Part shown: one piece after another, positions 47,855-57,512 of the stretch
How positions within the stretch are numbered: the stretch's first letter is position 1
How the letters are laid out: each line of letters opens with the position of its first letter
NCBI GenBank assembly: GCA_029449235.1
Contig: JANATG010000017.1
Span: forward strand, 760,001-824,000
Length of the DNA: 64,000 nucleotides
DNA from: Linnemannia schmuckeri
Taxonomy: Eukaryota; Mortierellomycota; Mortierellomycetes; Mortierellales; Mortierellaceae
Direction: 5' to 3'
Notes under the pieces: model-generated
What the model was told of the DNA's origin: nothing
Databases searched by the model: none
What the model saw: the letters and a program-made list of their open reading frames with translations, nothing else
Made by a program: the position numbers and the translations under genes

Positions 47855-49392
47855 GTCTGTCTGTTATGTAAATCAGAGGGCAGATAAATAGGTCAGTCAT
47901 GAAAACGCTACTACCCCTTAAGTAGCATCTGAAAGCCCTGTCGTATAGTCTTACCAAAGTCTGTCCAAGAATGTGCAGGTATGTGTGTGTGGGGGGAGGG
48001 GAGGGGAGGGGGGGAGGGGGACAAGTCCTTGTGAGCGTTCCTGTGAGAGTCCTTGAGAGGGACCTGTGGCACTTTGTGAGAGTTCTGCAGGGGTGACCGT
48101 GTGGCGGCTCTTTGGACGGTGCTTGTGATGGCTGTGCAGTAGTTGTTGCGAGCGTTGTGAGTGCTGTTGCGAATCGAAAGTCTTAGGGTAGAATTAGATG
48201 TGTGTCGGTGCAGGACGACAGGTAGATGCGCCTTCTTTATATACGTGAAGATGGGCATAAAAGAAACAAAATAAATCGAGTCGTTGTCATTTGGGCATAG
48301 AGAGAATCCAGAGGGAAAAGAAAGGAACAAACCGCTTAATGCGCATTGCCATGCATTATGCATCCAAAAAATACAGTGCCCGCGCGCGACACTAAAACTC
48401 AAATTTCAAAATCTCCGTGTCCATGTGGACTGGGCGCATGCTATACTCAATTACACTTCGTTCTTTTCCTGCTTTGCACATGCAAATGAGAATTTACGTC
48501 CAACGATAGCACTGCTCTAATGGTCTTGATTGTAATATAGCCTCTTTAACAAGCATGAGTAATGTGCAATAATCTCCCATAATCTGTACACCGGTATGTA
48601 ACGCTTGCAATAGCTATTTTTTTATGCCACAGTCCTCACAATGTTTTCAATATTTTATTATTTTTCGTTGTTATTCGATACTTTACTATGATTAAGGACA
48701 GCGAGTTCTAGTTGGCATAAATGCGCATGGTCTCTGGCTATCGAATAAAAATATGCGCATTGAGTTATCTTTTGGCATGTGGAGCGATATAACCACGACA
48801 AGAATGACGTCGCCACTTAGACTTTGATCTTCTTCAGTGTTACACATTTCATTGATCGTCATCTATCCCATCTATCAATCACATCATTACACCGCCGAAT
48901 ATCCAACAGCAAATGGCCTTATAGCGAGGTATCGGATGACAATCACAACAACTGCGCACATCATCGGATGTAACATTAATAACTCAGACATAAGCATTGC
49001 ACGGAATAGCTAAACTACCCGGAACACATTGTGTGCAGCAAACGAAGTGACTCGTGTCACAAGATGTTGTTGAACTATAGGATATGTTTCGTGACAAAGA
49101 GTGCTGTGTAAAAAGAAACGCAGGACATTACTGTGATATCTTACTAAATATCCCTTGGGCCTTTCTTTTGTTAGACAAACATCTTCCTTATACCGCGACA
49201 GTCAGACCCGTTCATTGTCTTCAGGCCATCTCTGCAACGGTCACTGCAGACACACCTCCATATTACCTACCACCTTGTCACGGTGTCTCATCTTTGTAAG
49301 TAAAACAACAGTTTCATCCTACATCGCTTCTTATTTTGCTACATAATTCTCTAACCCACATGCCCTTTTTATTTTTGTAAAATAAGAGCGCA
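47855..49392. other. Region with no firmly supported gene
   Basis: 1.5 kb. Holds a G-rich tract (47989-48020, runs of 3-5 G) that could form G-quadruplex DNA, the second 156-bp repeat (48621-48776), and on the minus strand two Cys-rich bits (CVCSDRCRDG near 49240 and HFVCCTQCVPG near 49030) that might be exons of another small secreted protein but could not be joined. Confidence 0.4.
48621..48776. repeat. 156-bp direct repeat, copy 2
   Basis: Second copy of the element at 45925-46080, same orientation, about 91% identical by eye. Here the inner inverted pair is AATGCGCAT / ATGCGCATT, perfect, with about 25 nt between. Confidence 0.85.
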
Positions 49393-50787
49393 ATGGACGT
49401 TGCACAAACTTTCGTCGTTCTCAAGAACAAGGGTTGCGTTAGTGTAGCTGTCGACCCCAAAAAGAACTATGATCATCTTGAAGTTGATGTGTATGGTAAC
49501 ATTTCGCGTGTGATTTATACCAGGTCCGGCAAGATCTACCGCCAGCGTGCTCGATACAACGTCTCCAGACAGCGTCGTCTTCACCCTAAAATTCGGGCTA
49601 TTAGGTCGAACGTCCACATCGCTCCCGAGAAGCCGATTCAAGACCTGATCGAAGTTTCACGACAAGCTGTTACTCTGCTTCCACCAGGATACCGCTGTCC
49701 TGCACTTTGACGGTCGTCTCTCAGACGAAAAGCTAGAATCGTGTAAAGCTCGAACTTCGTCGCGCATCGCCCTCGCGGATGAGATTGAGTCCTGCCTTGA
49801 ACGAGCCCACTCCCTCCTCAATCCCAAGTCCGACCATGATTCCAGCCGTCTTTACATGTTCACCACAAGGGGCCAAATTCTTCGAATTTCCTTTAAGGTT
49901 AAGAAGCTATGGTCGTCGGTCATGTCACGTCGACGGAGGCCATGAGCGCACTCATAACCGGACTTGTTGCCAAGGGGTGGGCTGTCTGTTCCTGTTATGG
50001 CAAGACAGATCTGTGCATCGCCAAAGCACGCGCCACGGGGAAGGATACATCCTCCGCCTCCTGCGACTTGAATTATTCCACTCAGCAACAGAGAATTCTG
50101 CGCCAGGACTACAAGAAAAAGTCTGTCTATCGAGAAATCCCAATAGAAAACATTTACGACGCCTTGGACATCTCCTTCGTGATCTGGAAGGTGGCAGGTG
50201 TCGTCTTGGGTAACGATTATAGTCCCAAGGTGCCTGAGTTCGGTCTGGCCAAGAATCTTAAGATTCTTCAGTCTATTTCGACCTCGCTCAATGAAAATCA
50301 AGGCACTGAGGTCGATATGATGGAGCAACTGCTCCATCTCGATTGCCGCCACGATGGTATCATCTCCAAGATGTCTCTCGCAGATCGCCCTACTCCTTCT
50401 CGATTTACGGCCTCCCGAAATATCTTTTTCTGTCGAGAAGAAATCTTTTTCACCCCAGACATTCCGTTTACAAAAAATGAAATCGGAGACCGCATCTGCG
50501 CCTTCGTGGCAGAGATCGAGATCTACTTCCGCCATTATCGTCAGGCGCGTAAGCCGTATCTTCCTGATCGTGTCAAGACCCTCGTAACTGCTCATGCAGA
50601 CGGAATCCCTCTCGCGCTTGGCGACGATCCTTCCCGCCAGGGTATCAAAGGACAACATCAAGGGATACCAACAAGGACAACAAGGAGGGACAAATTCAAA
50701 GGATGCTGGAAAAGATCAAGAGAACCAAGGAATACGATATCACGTGACCGTATATGTGGGGGTCTTGAGGGGAGTTGCCCTTGGTTG
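49393..50787 (+). pseudogene. PIN/FEN1-like nuclease gene, 5' part, frameshifted and interrupted
   Basis: Three reading frames follow one another: 49393-49710, then from about 49683 (TAVLHFDGRLSDEKL, the catalytic-core type HFDG), then from 49909. The last has KGWAVCSCYGKTD, ASCDLNYS (degenerate form of the SADSDLL acidic motif), and VAGVVLGNDYSPKVPEFGLAKNLKIL, which matches the helix-hairpin segment (GNDY) of XPG/FEN1-like proteins that are numerous in some early-diverging fungi. Frame changes have no splice signal, so this is a decayed copy. At 50787 it is split by the LINE; the same frame resumes at 54863. Confidence 0.65.
50772..50787 (+). repeat. LINE target-site duplication, 5' copy
   Basis: GAGTTGCCCTTGGTTG, identical to 54847-54862 on the other side of the inserted element. 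Confidence 0.93.
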
Positions 50788-53700
50788 ACCGGACAGCGAC
50801 TAGGAGTTTTCACAAATACCTCAGCACTCAAAGGATCGACATCTTGGCGCTGCAAAAGACATCTATTCAGCCAAACGACCCCGACACCATCCAATACCTC
50901 AACAAATCCCTACACTCTCACCACAGCATCTGGACTCCTCACTGCGCACTGTTGCTTATGCATTCCAAACTTACTTTTCTTTCGTCATACGTGCTTCTAG
51001 ACGGTCGAGCAATCGTCGCGTCAATCGGCTCAGTCGACACCGGAGACAAAGTCTTGTTTGAAGTGTGTAACATCTATGCACCATCTGGGGCCCAGACACC
51101 ACGCAACACCTTTTACACCAATCTTCTCCAACTGCCCTTTTTCCAAGCTCCTGGCAACGAAGCCATTGTCCTGGGAGACTTTAACTACCATCACCATTTG
51201 CGCAACACGGCCCCGATCGCATGGAAAAATTGGATCAACAACACCACCATCAACGCACTCAACCCCTTCAATTCACTTCCCATTCACACTTTCAACAATC
51301 ATCATTATCAAACAACAATCGACTACATTTTCATGTCACCAGACCTTGCCGAGCGTGTGACGTTCCCTTCACACACGTACCTGCACAACGACTGGACAGA
51401 CCATACGATGCTTTCATGCGAGCTGAGTCTAGAGGCCCTTGAGACTGGGCCAGGAATTTGGCGACTGAACACCTCGATTTTACATGATAAGGACTATACT
51501 AAGCAACTGGCAGTCGAGATCAAAGAGGATCTAAACAGAATGCGGGACTTCCAACCGCAGGATGCGTGGGACCACCTTAAGGCGTCCTTGATGGAGAAAC
51601 TCAAGCAAGCGACAAGAGAGAAGTCCAAGGAGAAGAAGGATATCTCGATCGAGCTTCAGCGAGACCGGGAACAGGCCTTACGTCGCCTCAATTGGCAACG
51701 CGGAGCTCCTATCCCCGACCCGGAGAAGATCCGTAGGTTGGAGGAAGAATGGCATAAAATAGAACGGAGACTCGACAAACTGCAGGAGGCCTCAATGAAC
51801 GCATGGGCGGTCAGGACTCAACTCAGATGGCGAGAACTCGGCGAACGATGCACCAAATATTTCTTCCGCGTCCTCAAGTCCAGAGCAACCAAACGCGCCA
51901 TCACCCACCTTAACATACCCGACTCGGACGTTACAGTTTCTTCTCCCAACGATCTGTGCCGCGTCGGTAAATCCTTCTATCAAAAACTCTACACACCCGA
52001 CCCTATCGACAACGTTGCCATTCGGGAACTACTTTCCAACCTCCCCGCTCTTGCAATCCTCACACAGGAGGACCAGGAAAACCTCATGCGCCCCATCGAC
52101 GTCGAGGAGATTGGCGAAGGCCTGGCTCATAGCGCCCGAGGGAAAGCACCAGGGATGGACGGCTTCCCATTTGAGCTCTACACTTTCCTGCTCTCAGTCG
52201 ACGGAGTTGACTCTCTCCTATCCTGTGTTATGTCGCAAGCCCTTCTGGAAGCCAGGATGCCCCGGTCTTGGCAGCAGACGTGCATGATCTTGTTGTACAA
52301 GAAGGGGAATGCGGCAGACCTCGGGAACTGGCGCCCGCTTTCGCTTATCAACACAGACGCCAAACTATTCACCAAAATCATTACAATACGCCTACGAAGC
52401 CCATTGGACCGCCTGATCACTCCTCTCCAGACGGGTTTCGTCCCTGACCGTCACATCTCAGACAATGGTCTCGTTATGGCAGCCTTTCGGGAACACTGCG
52501 AGAGGAACAAGATCGGGGGAGCTGGAATTTTATTTGACCAGGAAAAGGCGTATGACAGAGTCCACCCAGAGTACTTGCGGGCTGTTATGGAAAAGATGAA
52601 CTTCCCCGCCCCCCTCATCAACTCGATCTTCACCCTCTTCTTCGGCACTCAGATCAATCTCAACATCAATGGATACCTCGCTTCTCCTTTCCCACAACGC
52701 CGTGGCCTACGACAAGGGGATCCTCTATCACCTCACCTCTACAACATTGCATTTGAGCCTCTCCTCCACACCATCCTCAAAAGTCCCGGCATCACTGGAT
52801 TCAAACTCAACGACCACCCAATGTCGAGACCGTTGAAGTTGATGGCATATGCGGACGATCTTACTACCTTTATCAATTCAATAGAGGAGTGGACTTGTCT
52901 GAAGGAGATTATGGACACATTTGGACGAGCCTCGAACGCACGACTCAACTTGAAGAAGACGGTGGCCTTTCCGCTGTTTGGGAACATCGGGACTCTCTCG
53001 CAGGCTCTTCAGCGGGATCACGTCCACATCCATTCCAGGCGAGTGGAAGATGCCCTGGTTTATTTGGGATACCCCATTGCACTCACACGGACACAGCGAG
53101 ACGCCTTCTTTAACAACATACACAAAAAAATCAATCATCATATCAACCTACAACACGGTCGCCAGCTCTCGATCCTGGGACGCAGCGTCATCGCCAACTC
53201 CCTTTTGCTTTCCCGTCTCTGGCATGTCATCGCCGTCCACCCGCCAACGCGTCAATGGACGAAGAAAGTTCAAGGCTCGATCCGCAAATTCACCGTTCCT
53301 TTCTTTCCCTCTCCATCCTGGAACCATCTCTGCCTCCGGCGGTCTCAGGGAGGGCTTGGTCTAGTCGACATTGGCTCCCAGACTGTCGCATTCCAGCTGC
53401 GAGCGGTTCAGAGAATTTGCTCCGACACCACCTCCTTCATGGTATCCTTCTTCAAAGATCTTCTACGATCAGCAACCGAATCCGAGTTTCCGTTGGCCCC
53501 TTTCGTGAGCCCCACTTTCTTTCTCACGTCAAGGAAGAAATATTTTCGCCCACACACGACCCTCAAGGGGTTGGTGCAGGCGGTCGAACGTATCTCTCGT
53601 TTGTCCTGGGATCAGGAAACGGCGGACTCACTGAAGGTCGGAACCATGATGGCAACACTCCTTCCACAATGGCTCAAGCCCGATGGTGTTCCCGAGCCTC

Positions 53701-54846
53701 ATCCTCCCAACTGGCGTATGGATCGTGTCTTCAGACCTGTATGGACAGACGAGACCAAGACAGAAGGTAGACTGGAGTTCATTCCATCGGACGAGCGCTC
53801 CATCGGCCATCGCACCCATTCAAGGTTGGAGGAGAACACCAGAGGAGGTCATTTCAAGGTTCACCCAGCCCTGAGACGCGCCTTGGATAACGATGGACCT
53901 TTCGATCTGGTAGACGACCTAGCGGAACGCCTAAACGGGATCGTTATCAACAAGTCTGAGAATGGTTCCTTCGAACTAGCCAGTACCCGCTCGTTTCGTC
54001 AGGCGTTGTTCTCCAAGACCTACCGCCCTCCAACCCCAGCACCACATCATCCACCCATGGTGGCGCCACATCCACCATTCACTGCTGCTTTCTGGACGTC
54101 CTTCTGGAAAAACAAGATCCCGCACAATGCGCGCAATGTCTGGTGGCGGCTTCTAATCAACAAACTTCCCTCTGCACTCCATCTCCACTCCATTATTCCT
54201 GATATGACCGGACCCTTCTGCCGTATCTGTGGAGCGGAGCCGGAGACAAGTCAACACCTCCTTTTCAGCTGCACCAAGAAGCTGGAAGTATGGCAAGGCG
54301 CGCTTTCGAAGTATGTGGAGGAACGAGCCTGGACTGCGGATTACATCTGCTCCCTTTTCTATCCTGACCCGGACCCTGTCGAGCCCCTTCACGACATTCC
54401 TATCTTCATCTTGATCGGTACCATCCTTGCCTCCATCTGGAGATACCATCACGCCTTTGTCCGCGAGGACCAAGCCTTTGAACCTCGCATGGTCCTGGCC
54501 GCGGTGGATTTGGCTATCAACCAAGTTCGTGCTCAGCTGGCCGAGAAGAAGCGCCAGAGTGAAGAGCGCGAACCCCCACCCGCAGTCGAGCTCCCTCTTG
54601 TCGACAACAACTTTCCAACATAACTGTATTCTATTTTATTTTCTTACTCTCTGTATTTATTTTGTCTGGTCTCCCTGTTTTATCTGTTAATTATTTTTTC
54701 CCAGTTTAGATGTAACCTTTGTACTTTTTTCGAAAGTATTTATTTTTATATCCTTTGAATGGCGGTGACTCCTGTAGGTGAGGAGTATTAGTTTACTGCA
54801 CGCACTCCCACGACGCAATAAATTTCTTATAAACAAAAAAAAAAAA
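50788..54846 (+). mobile_element. LINE (non-LTR) retrotransposon, 5'-truncated
   Basis: A 4.06-kb insertion bounded by a perfect 16-bp target-site duplication and ending in an A-rich tail (AAACA12-like, 54831-54846) with AATAAA at 54817-54822. It carries an endonuclease/reverse transcriptase frame and a 3' untranslated part of about 200 bp. No ORF1 is present, and the endonuclease starts a few residues into its fold, so the copy was truncated at insertion. The intact long frame and perfect duplication imply a young insertion. Confidence 0.93.
50790..54623 (+). CDS. LINE ORF2 protein: APE-type endonuclease and reverse transcriptase (5'-truncated)
   Basis: About 1277 codons without a stop. Endonuclease blocks: DILALQKTSI (family form LQET; the catalytic Glu is Lys here), NIYAPSG, VLGDFN, TIDYIFMS and WTDHTMLS. 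Reverse transcriptase blocks: GKAPGMDGFPFELY, RPLSLINTDAKLFTKI, QTGFVPDRHISDN, LFDQEKAYDRVHPEYL, RRGLRQGDPLSPHLY and AYADDLTTF with the catalytic Asp pair. The C-terminus has a CCHC finger, FCRICGAEPETSQHLLFSC. No ATG opens the frame; the first in-frame ATG is 50958. In the genome the frame reads in from the flanking duplication, so it lacks a native start. Confidence 0.93.
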   Translation, partial: RTATRSFHKYLSTQRIDILALQKTSIQPNDPDTIQYLNKSLHSHHSIWTPHCALLLMHSKLTFLSSYVLLDGRAIVASIGSVDTGDKVLFEVCNIYAPSGAQTPRNTFYTNLLQLPFFQAPGNEAIVLGDFNYHHHLRNTAPIAWKNWINNTTINALNPFNSLPIHTFNNHHYQTTIDYIFMSPDLAERVTFPSHTYLHNDWTDHTMLSCELSLEALETGPGIWRLNTSILHDKDYTKQLAVEIKEDLNRMRDFQPQDAWDHLKASLMEKLKQATREKSKEKKDISIELQRDREQALRRLNWQRGAPIPDPEKIRRLEEEWHKIERRLDKLQEASMNAWAVRTQLRWRELGERCTKYFFRVLKSRATKRAITHLNIPDSDVTVSSPNDLCRVGKSFYQKLYTPDPIDNVAIRELLSNLPALAILTQEDQENLMRPIDVEEIGEGLAHSARGKAPGMDGFPFELYTFLLSVDGVDSLLSCVMSQALLEARMPRSWQQTCMILLYKKGNAADLGNWRPLSLINTDAKLFTKIITIRLRSPLDRLITPLQTGFVPDRHISDNGLVMAAFREHCERNKIGGAGILFDQEKAYDRVHPEYLRAVMEKMNFPAPLINSIFTLFFGTQINLNINGYLASPFPQRRGLRQGDPLSPHLYNIAFEPLLHTILKSPGITGFKLNDHPMSRPLKLMAYADDLTTFINSIEEWTCLKEIMDTFGRASNARLNLKKTVAFPLFGNIGTLSQALQRDHVHIHSRRVEDALVYLGYPIALTRTQRDAFFNNIHKKINHHINLQHGRQLSILGRSVIANSLLLSRLWHVIAVHPPTRQWTKKVQGSIRKFTVPFFPSPSWNHLCLRRSQGGLGLVDIGSQTVAFQLRAVQRICSDTTSFMVSFFKDLLRSATESEFPLAPFVSPTFFLTSRKKYFRPHTTLKGLVQAVERISRLSWDQETADSLKVGTMMATLLPQWLKPDGVPEPHPPNWRMDRVFRPVWTDETKTEGRLEFIPSDERSIGHRTHSRLEENTRGGHFKVHPALRRALDNDGPFDLVDDLAERLNGIVINKSENGSFELASTRSFRQALFSKTYRPPTPAPHHPPMVAPHPPFTAAFWTSFWKNKIPHNARNVWWRLLINKLPSALHLHSIIPDMTGPFCRICGAEPETSQHLLFSCTKKLEVWQGALSKYVEERAWTADYICSLFYPDPDPVEPLHDIPIFILIGTILASIWRYHHAFVREDQAFEPRMVLAAVDLAINQVRAQLAEKKRQSEEREPPPAVELPLVDNNFPT

Positions 54847-54862
54847 GAGTTGCCCTTGGTTG
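54847..54862 (+). repeat. LINE target-site duplication, 3' copy
   Basis: Identical to 50772-50787 and placed directly after the A-tail. Confidence 0.93.
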
Positions 54863-54988
54863 GCCGAGTCGTTGGCGGCAGTGCCAGGTGTGACAGGGTC
54901 ACTAGTTGAGGAAGAGGGAGAAGGGAAGTGGAGCTCTCCTCTACAACCCCTGTATTCAAAGGTGTGTCTCCAGGATCGACGGGCATAA
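54863..54988 (+). pseudogene. PIN/FEN1-like nuclease gene, 3' part after the LINE
   Basis: With the insertion and one duplication copy removed, the frame that ends GGLEGSCPWL at 50787 runs on as AESLAAVPGVTGSLVEEEG to a stop at 54986-54988. The continuity supports the insertion model. This tail is acidic and shows no domain. Confidence 0.6.
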
Positions 54989-55526
54989 CTCAGATAGCAG
55001 GCAGACGAGAAAAAAAAGGATGTGTATGCGTGTATGTGTGTGTGTGTGTTGTGTGTCCCTTCTCAATGTCGCAATAAAAAACAGTGACTCTCAAGACCTG
55101 CTCGTATCGTGGAAGAAGGTGCTTTTCCAGACACTCGCAGGCAAACTCGTAAAATAGTCAAAATGGCCATCAGAAACTAAGCCACTCAAAATCACCACAT
55201 ATACCTTAGTTTGTCTGGAACGCGACACCTACCACTTTCCGCGTCTGCTACGCGGGGGGTAGCTCGGTGCTGGCCAATCCAAGGCATTCATGCGACCCAG
55301 TTTGTGTAACTATAGGCATTCGGGTTCCCAGGAAGTCCGTCTGATAGCTTGTTCACTCCGAAGCCGCCAGCTGCTTACACCTCCTTCCCTTTTATTATTT
55401 AGTGGCTTGAATTAGTCAGGTTTAGCACGCCGGCACAACTGTGGGTGACTTGGCATTAATAAAAAATAAAGAGCGACACCTACCGCTTTCCTAACGCCTC
55501 AGAAACAAACTAATAGGAGGAGCGAC
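54989..55526. other. Region with no supported gene
   Basis: 538 bp including a GT microsatellite (about 55030-55048). A 19-bp motif GCGACACCTACCRCTTTCC occurs twice (about 55221 and 55472). No coding signal seen. Confidence 0.45.
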
Positions 55527-56090
55527 ATCTGGCTTATGGTGGCCAAGCGTTCATAGTGACAATGCTTTTTGGTCCTTCGATGTCGACTCATCTCATCATA
55601 CTGAGGCGCAGTAAGCGTTGGGTTGTTCACCCACTAAGAAGAAATAGGATCTGAGGCTTAGACCGTCGTCAGACAGGTTGGGTTTACCCTGCTGATGAAA
55701 TGCTACAAAAGTAATTGAACTTGGTACGAGAGGAACCGTTCATTCGGATATTCGTATTTGGATCTGCCTGAGCAGGCAATGGCCCAAAGCTACCATCCGT
55801 TGAGTTATAGCTAAACTCCTCTAAGTCAAAACCCGTGCTAGAACGTGACGATTACCGCCTTTCCCCGATTTTTAGTTGAAACGATCAGATCTTCGGATCT
55901 CGAATCATACTATAAGAGGTTGATCTTGCAGAGCAGAAAGGCTTTGTGAGGTTCCACCTAATGTTAATTTCAAATATCGGAAGAGATAAGCCCATTGCAG
56001 AGAGAGGACTTTAATTGGATGAGGTGTTGTAAGCAGTAGAATAGCACTGTTGCTACGATCTGCTGAGATTAAGCCCATTGTTCTATAGAC
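55527..56090 (+). pseudogene. LSU (25S/28S) rRNA 3' fragment, decayed, copy 1
   Basis: Sense-strand similarity to the last 560 or so bases of eukaryotic large-subunit rRNA: CTGGCTTATGGTGGCCAAGC, TTGTTCACCCACTAA, TAGACCGTCGTCAGACAGGT, GTACGAGAGGAACCGTTCAT, AAGCTACCATCCGTTGAGTT and, at the end, TAAGCAGTAGAATAGCACTG and CTGCTGAGATTAAGCCCATT. Many substitutions and small indels, even in the sarcin-ricin stem region, show that it is not functional. No 5.8S, SSU or spacer is attached. Confidence 0.9.
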
Positions 56091-56101
56091 ATGTTCGGGA
56101 C

Positions 56102-56112
56102 GAACAACATTT
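56102..56112. repeat. SINE target-site duplication, left copy
   Basis: GAACAACATTT, repeated at 56452-56462 on the other side of the SINE. Confidence 0.75.
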
Positions 56113-56451
56113 TTTTCTGTTCTGCTTATATCGCCCGCAGGAGACTTTGAGATTTTTATTGATTTTTATGGCGGGACTATGACTAGTGAAAGACATAAGG
56201 AATGGATATTGAAGCCATCCCAGGCTGAAGAAAGATTGATGGGACATTGAAGCCATCCCAGGCTGAAAAAAGACTGACGAGACATTGAAGCCGTCCCAGG
56301 CTGAAGGTAGAGAGATTCTTTGACAGGATATTAAAGCCATCCCAGGCTGAAGCAAGAGAGAGTTTACGATTTTACTGAGGTTTGATCCCAGAACCTCTTG
56401 TAAGCCACAACAAGAGGAGTGCAGTTTAACCACTTACACCAGGTGGCGGGA
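56113..56451 (-). mobile_element. tRNA-derived SINE with internal repeats
   Basis: Read on the minus strand it begins CGCCACCTGGTGTAAGTGG, where TGGTGTAAGTGG fits an RNA polymerase III A box, and about 40 nt on has GGGATCAAACC, which fits a B box (GATCAAACC). The body has four copies of a core GAAGCCATCCCAGGCTGA (plus-strand sense, at about 56211, 56249, 56287 and 56333). It ends in an A run (AGAAAAA) directly before an 11-bp target-site duplication. The tRNA-like head plus A-tail plus duplication defines a SINE; no other copy was seen in this window. Confidence 0.75.
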
Positions 56452-56462
56452 GAACAACATTT
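56452..56462. repeat. SINE target-site duplication, right copy
   Basis: GAACAACATTT, matching 56102-56112. The second rRNA fragment also has GAACAAC just past its rRNA end (about 60521), which suggests this sequence was there before insertion. Confidence 0.75.
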
Positions 56463-56635
56463 CTCATTGAAATAATACTGGCCTAGAAGTATGGTAATGC
56501 TTCTTGGGGGTGATCCAGTACTGTAACAACGAGTGAAGCGAGAGCAAGGCTAAGTAGTTCCGATAGTAAAAGGGGTTTTATATCAGTAAGTGAGAATAGG
56601 ACTATATAAGTAAACTAGGGTAGGAAAGGGTTGGT

Positions 56636-56678
56636 ACCTAAGTAGTTCCGATAGTAAAAGGGAAGGAACTACTTAGGT
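56636..56678. repeat. Perfect inverted repeat, 14-bp arms
   Basis: ACCTAAGTAGTTCC (56636-56649) and its exact reverse complement (56665-56678) around a 15-nt loop. Could form a hairpin in RNA or DNA; role unknown. Confidence 0.85.
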
Positions 56679-57014
56679 CCAGGGGAAAGACTAATTTAAA
56701 GGAGAGTAATTAAGGGTAGAGTATTAAGGACGGCGAGGGGGGTTCGTAGGGACAGTAATGGGTATACCCACTCGCTTGCCTGGTTGAACAGGCAAGGAGG
56801 GGGTAGGTGGTGCTCCGGTGCCGAGCATGACTTCTTGAGAGACGGACTGAGAGCTTAAATTGCCCCGATTTAGGACATCATTCCTTCCACTTTTCTCTTT
56901 TTACTGTTACTCAGGGAGAGGGTCGAAGGCCAGAGTTATAGGACCGCTGTTAAGCCCTCAATTGGTACGGGGTAGTGATAGTAATGTCCTAATGGAACCA
57001 CACGAAACAATATA

Positions 57015-57079
57015 CTGTAACGCGCCAACGAAACTCTTGTCAGTATTTCTCTTGTCCAAGAAGTGATGTGTAAAAGGAC
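57015..57079. repeat. 65-bp direct repeat, copy 1
   Basis: Identical by eye to 57114-57178; starts CTGTAACGCGCCAACGAAAC and ends GTGTAAAAGGAC. The two copies begin 99 bp apart. Confidence 0.9.
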
Positions 57080-57113
57080 CTTCTATTCATAATATCAAAG
57101 AGGGGGTTTGTAC

Positions 57114-57178
57114 CTGTAACGCGCCAACGAAACTCTTGTCAGTATTTCTCTTGTCCAAGAAGTGATGTGTAAAAGGAC
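57114..57178. repeat. 65-bp direct repeat, copy 2
   Basis: Second identical copy, separated from the first by 34 bp of unique sequence. Confidence 0.9.
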
Positions 57179-57512
57179 AAAGAGCAGACAAGAGGGCTGG
57201 GCGCACTACTAATACTATGTCTACAAAGAATATGACTGCTAATCTAAGGCATCGCCACCGCTGCCTAGCCGCCACCTTATTTTGCAACATTACCTTAGTA
57301 ATATTCTTTTAAGGGCGGTTTAACAATTTGGCAAGGAGAGTACCGCCCTCATTGACGTCAGAACGAGGAAGAAATTCTAACTGAAAGGTAGTCGTGGGAT
57401 TGATCAATTATGTTGTTGTAAAAGACGAACATCGAGACCATCATCCCTTTTATATATTCTCTTCTTATTTTCTTCATCATTGTTTTCCTTTACTCTTCCC
57501 CCACCAACCACC

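Larger units (their letters stand above)
56463..57512. other. Repeat-rich region without a gene
   Basis: 1.05 kb. Holds a perfect hairpin (56636-56678), a repeated AGTAGTTCCGATAGTAAAAG (about 56551 and 56641), a small hairpin with CTTGCCTG / CAGGCAAG arms near 56775-56796, and two perfect 65-bp direct repeats. No coding signal seen. Confidence 0.5.

Noticed and set aside
47989..48020. Telomere-like G-rich repeat
   Set aside because: GGGGAGGGGAGGGG has no TTAGGG-type unit and lies inside the contig.
45925..48776. LTR retrotransposon with the 156-bp repeats as LTRs
   Set aside because: Repeat ends are not TG...CA, no primer-binding site or gag-pol lies between, and the inside holds an unrelated transposase and a secreted-protein gene.
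55527..56090. Functional 25S rRNA gene
   Set aside because: Partial, with many changes in invariant regions and no rDNA spacer or other rRNA.
56370..56450. Functional tRNA gene on the minus strand
   Set aside because: Only A- and B-box-like parts are present; the acceptor stem does not close and the flanks show a SINE insertion.
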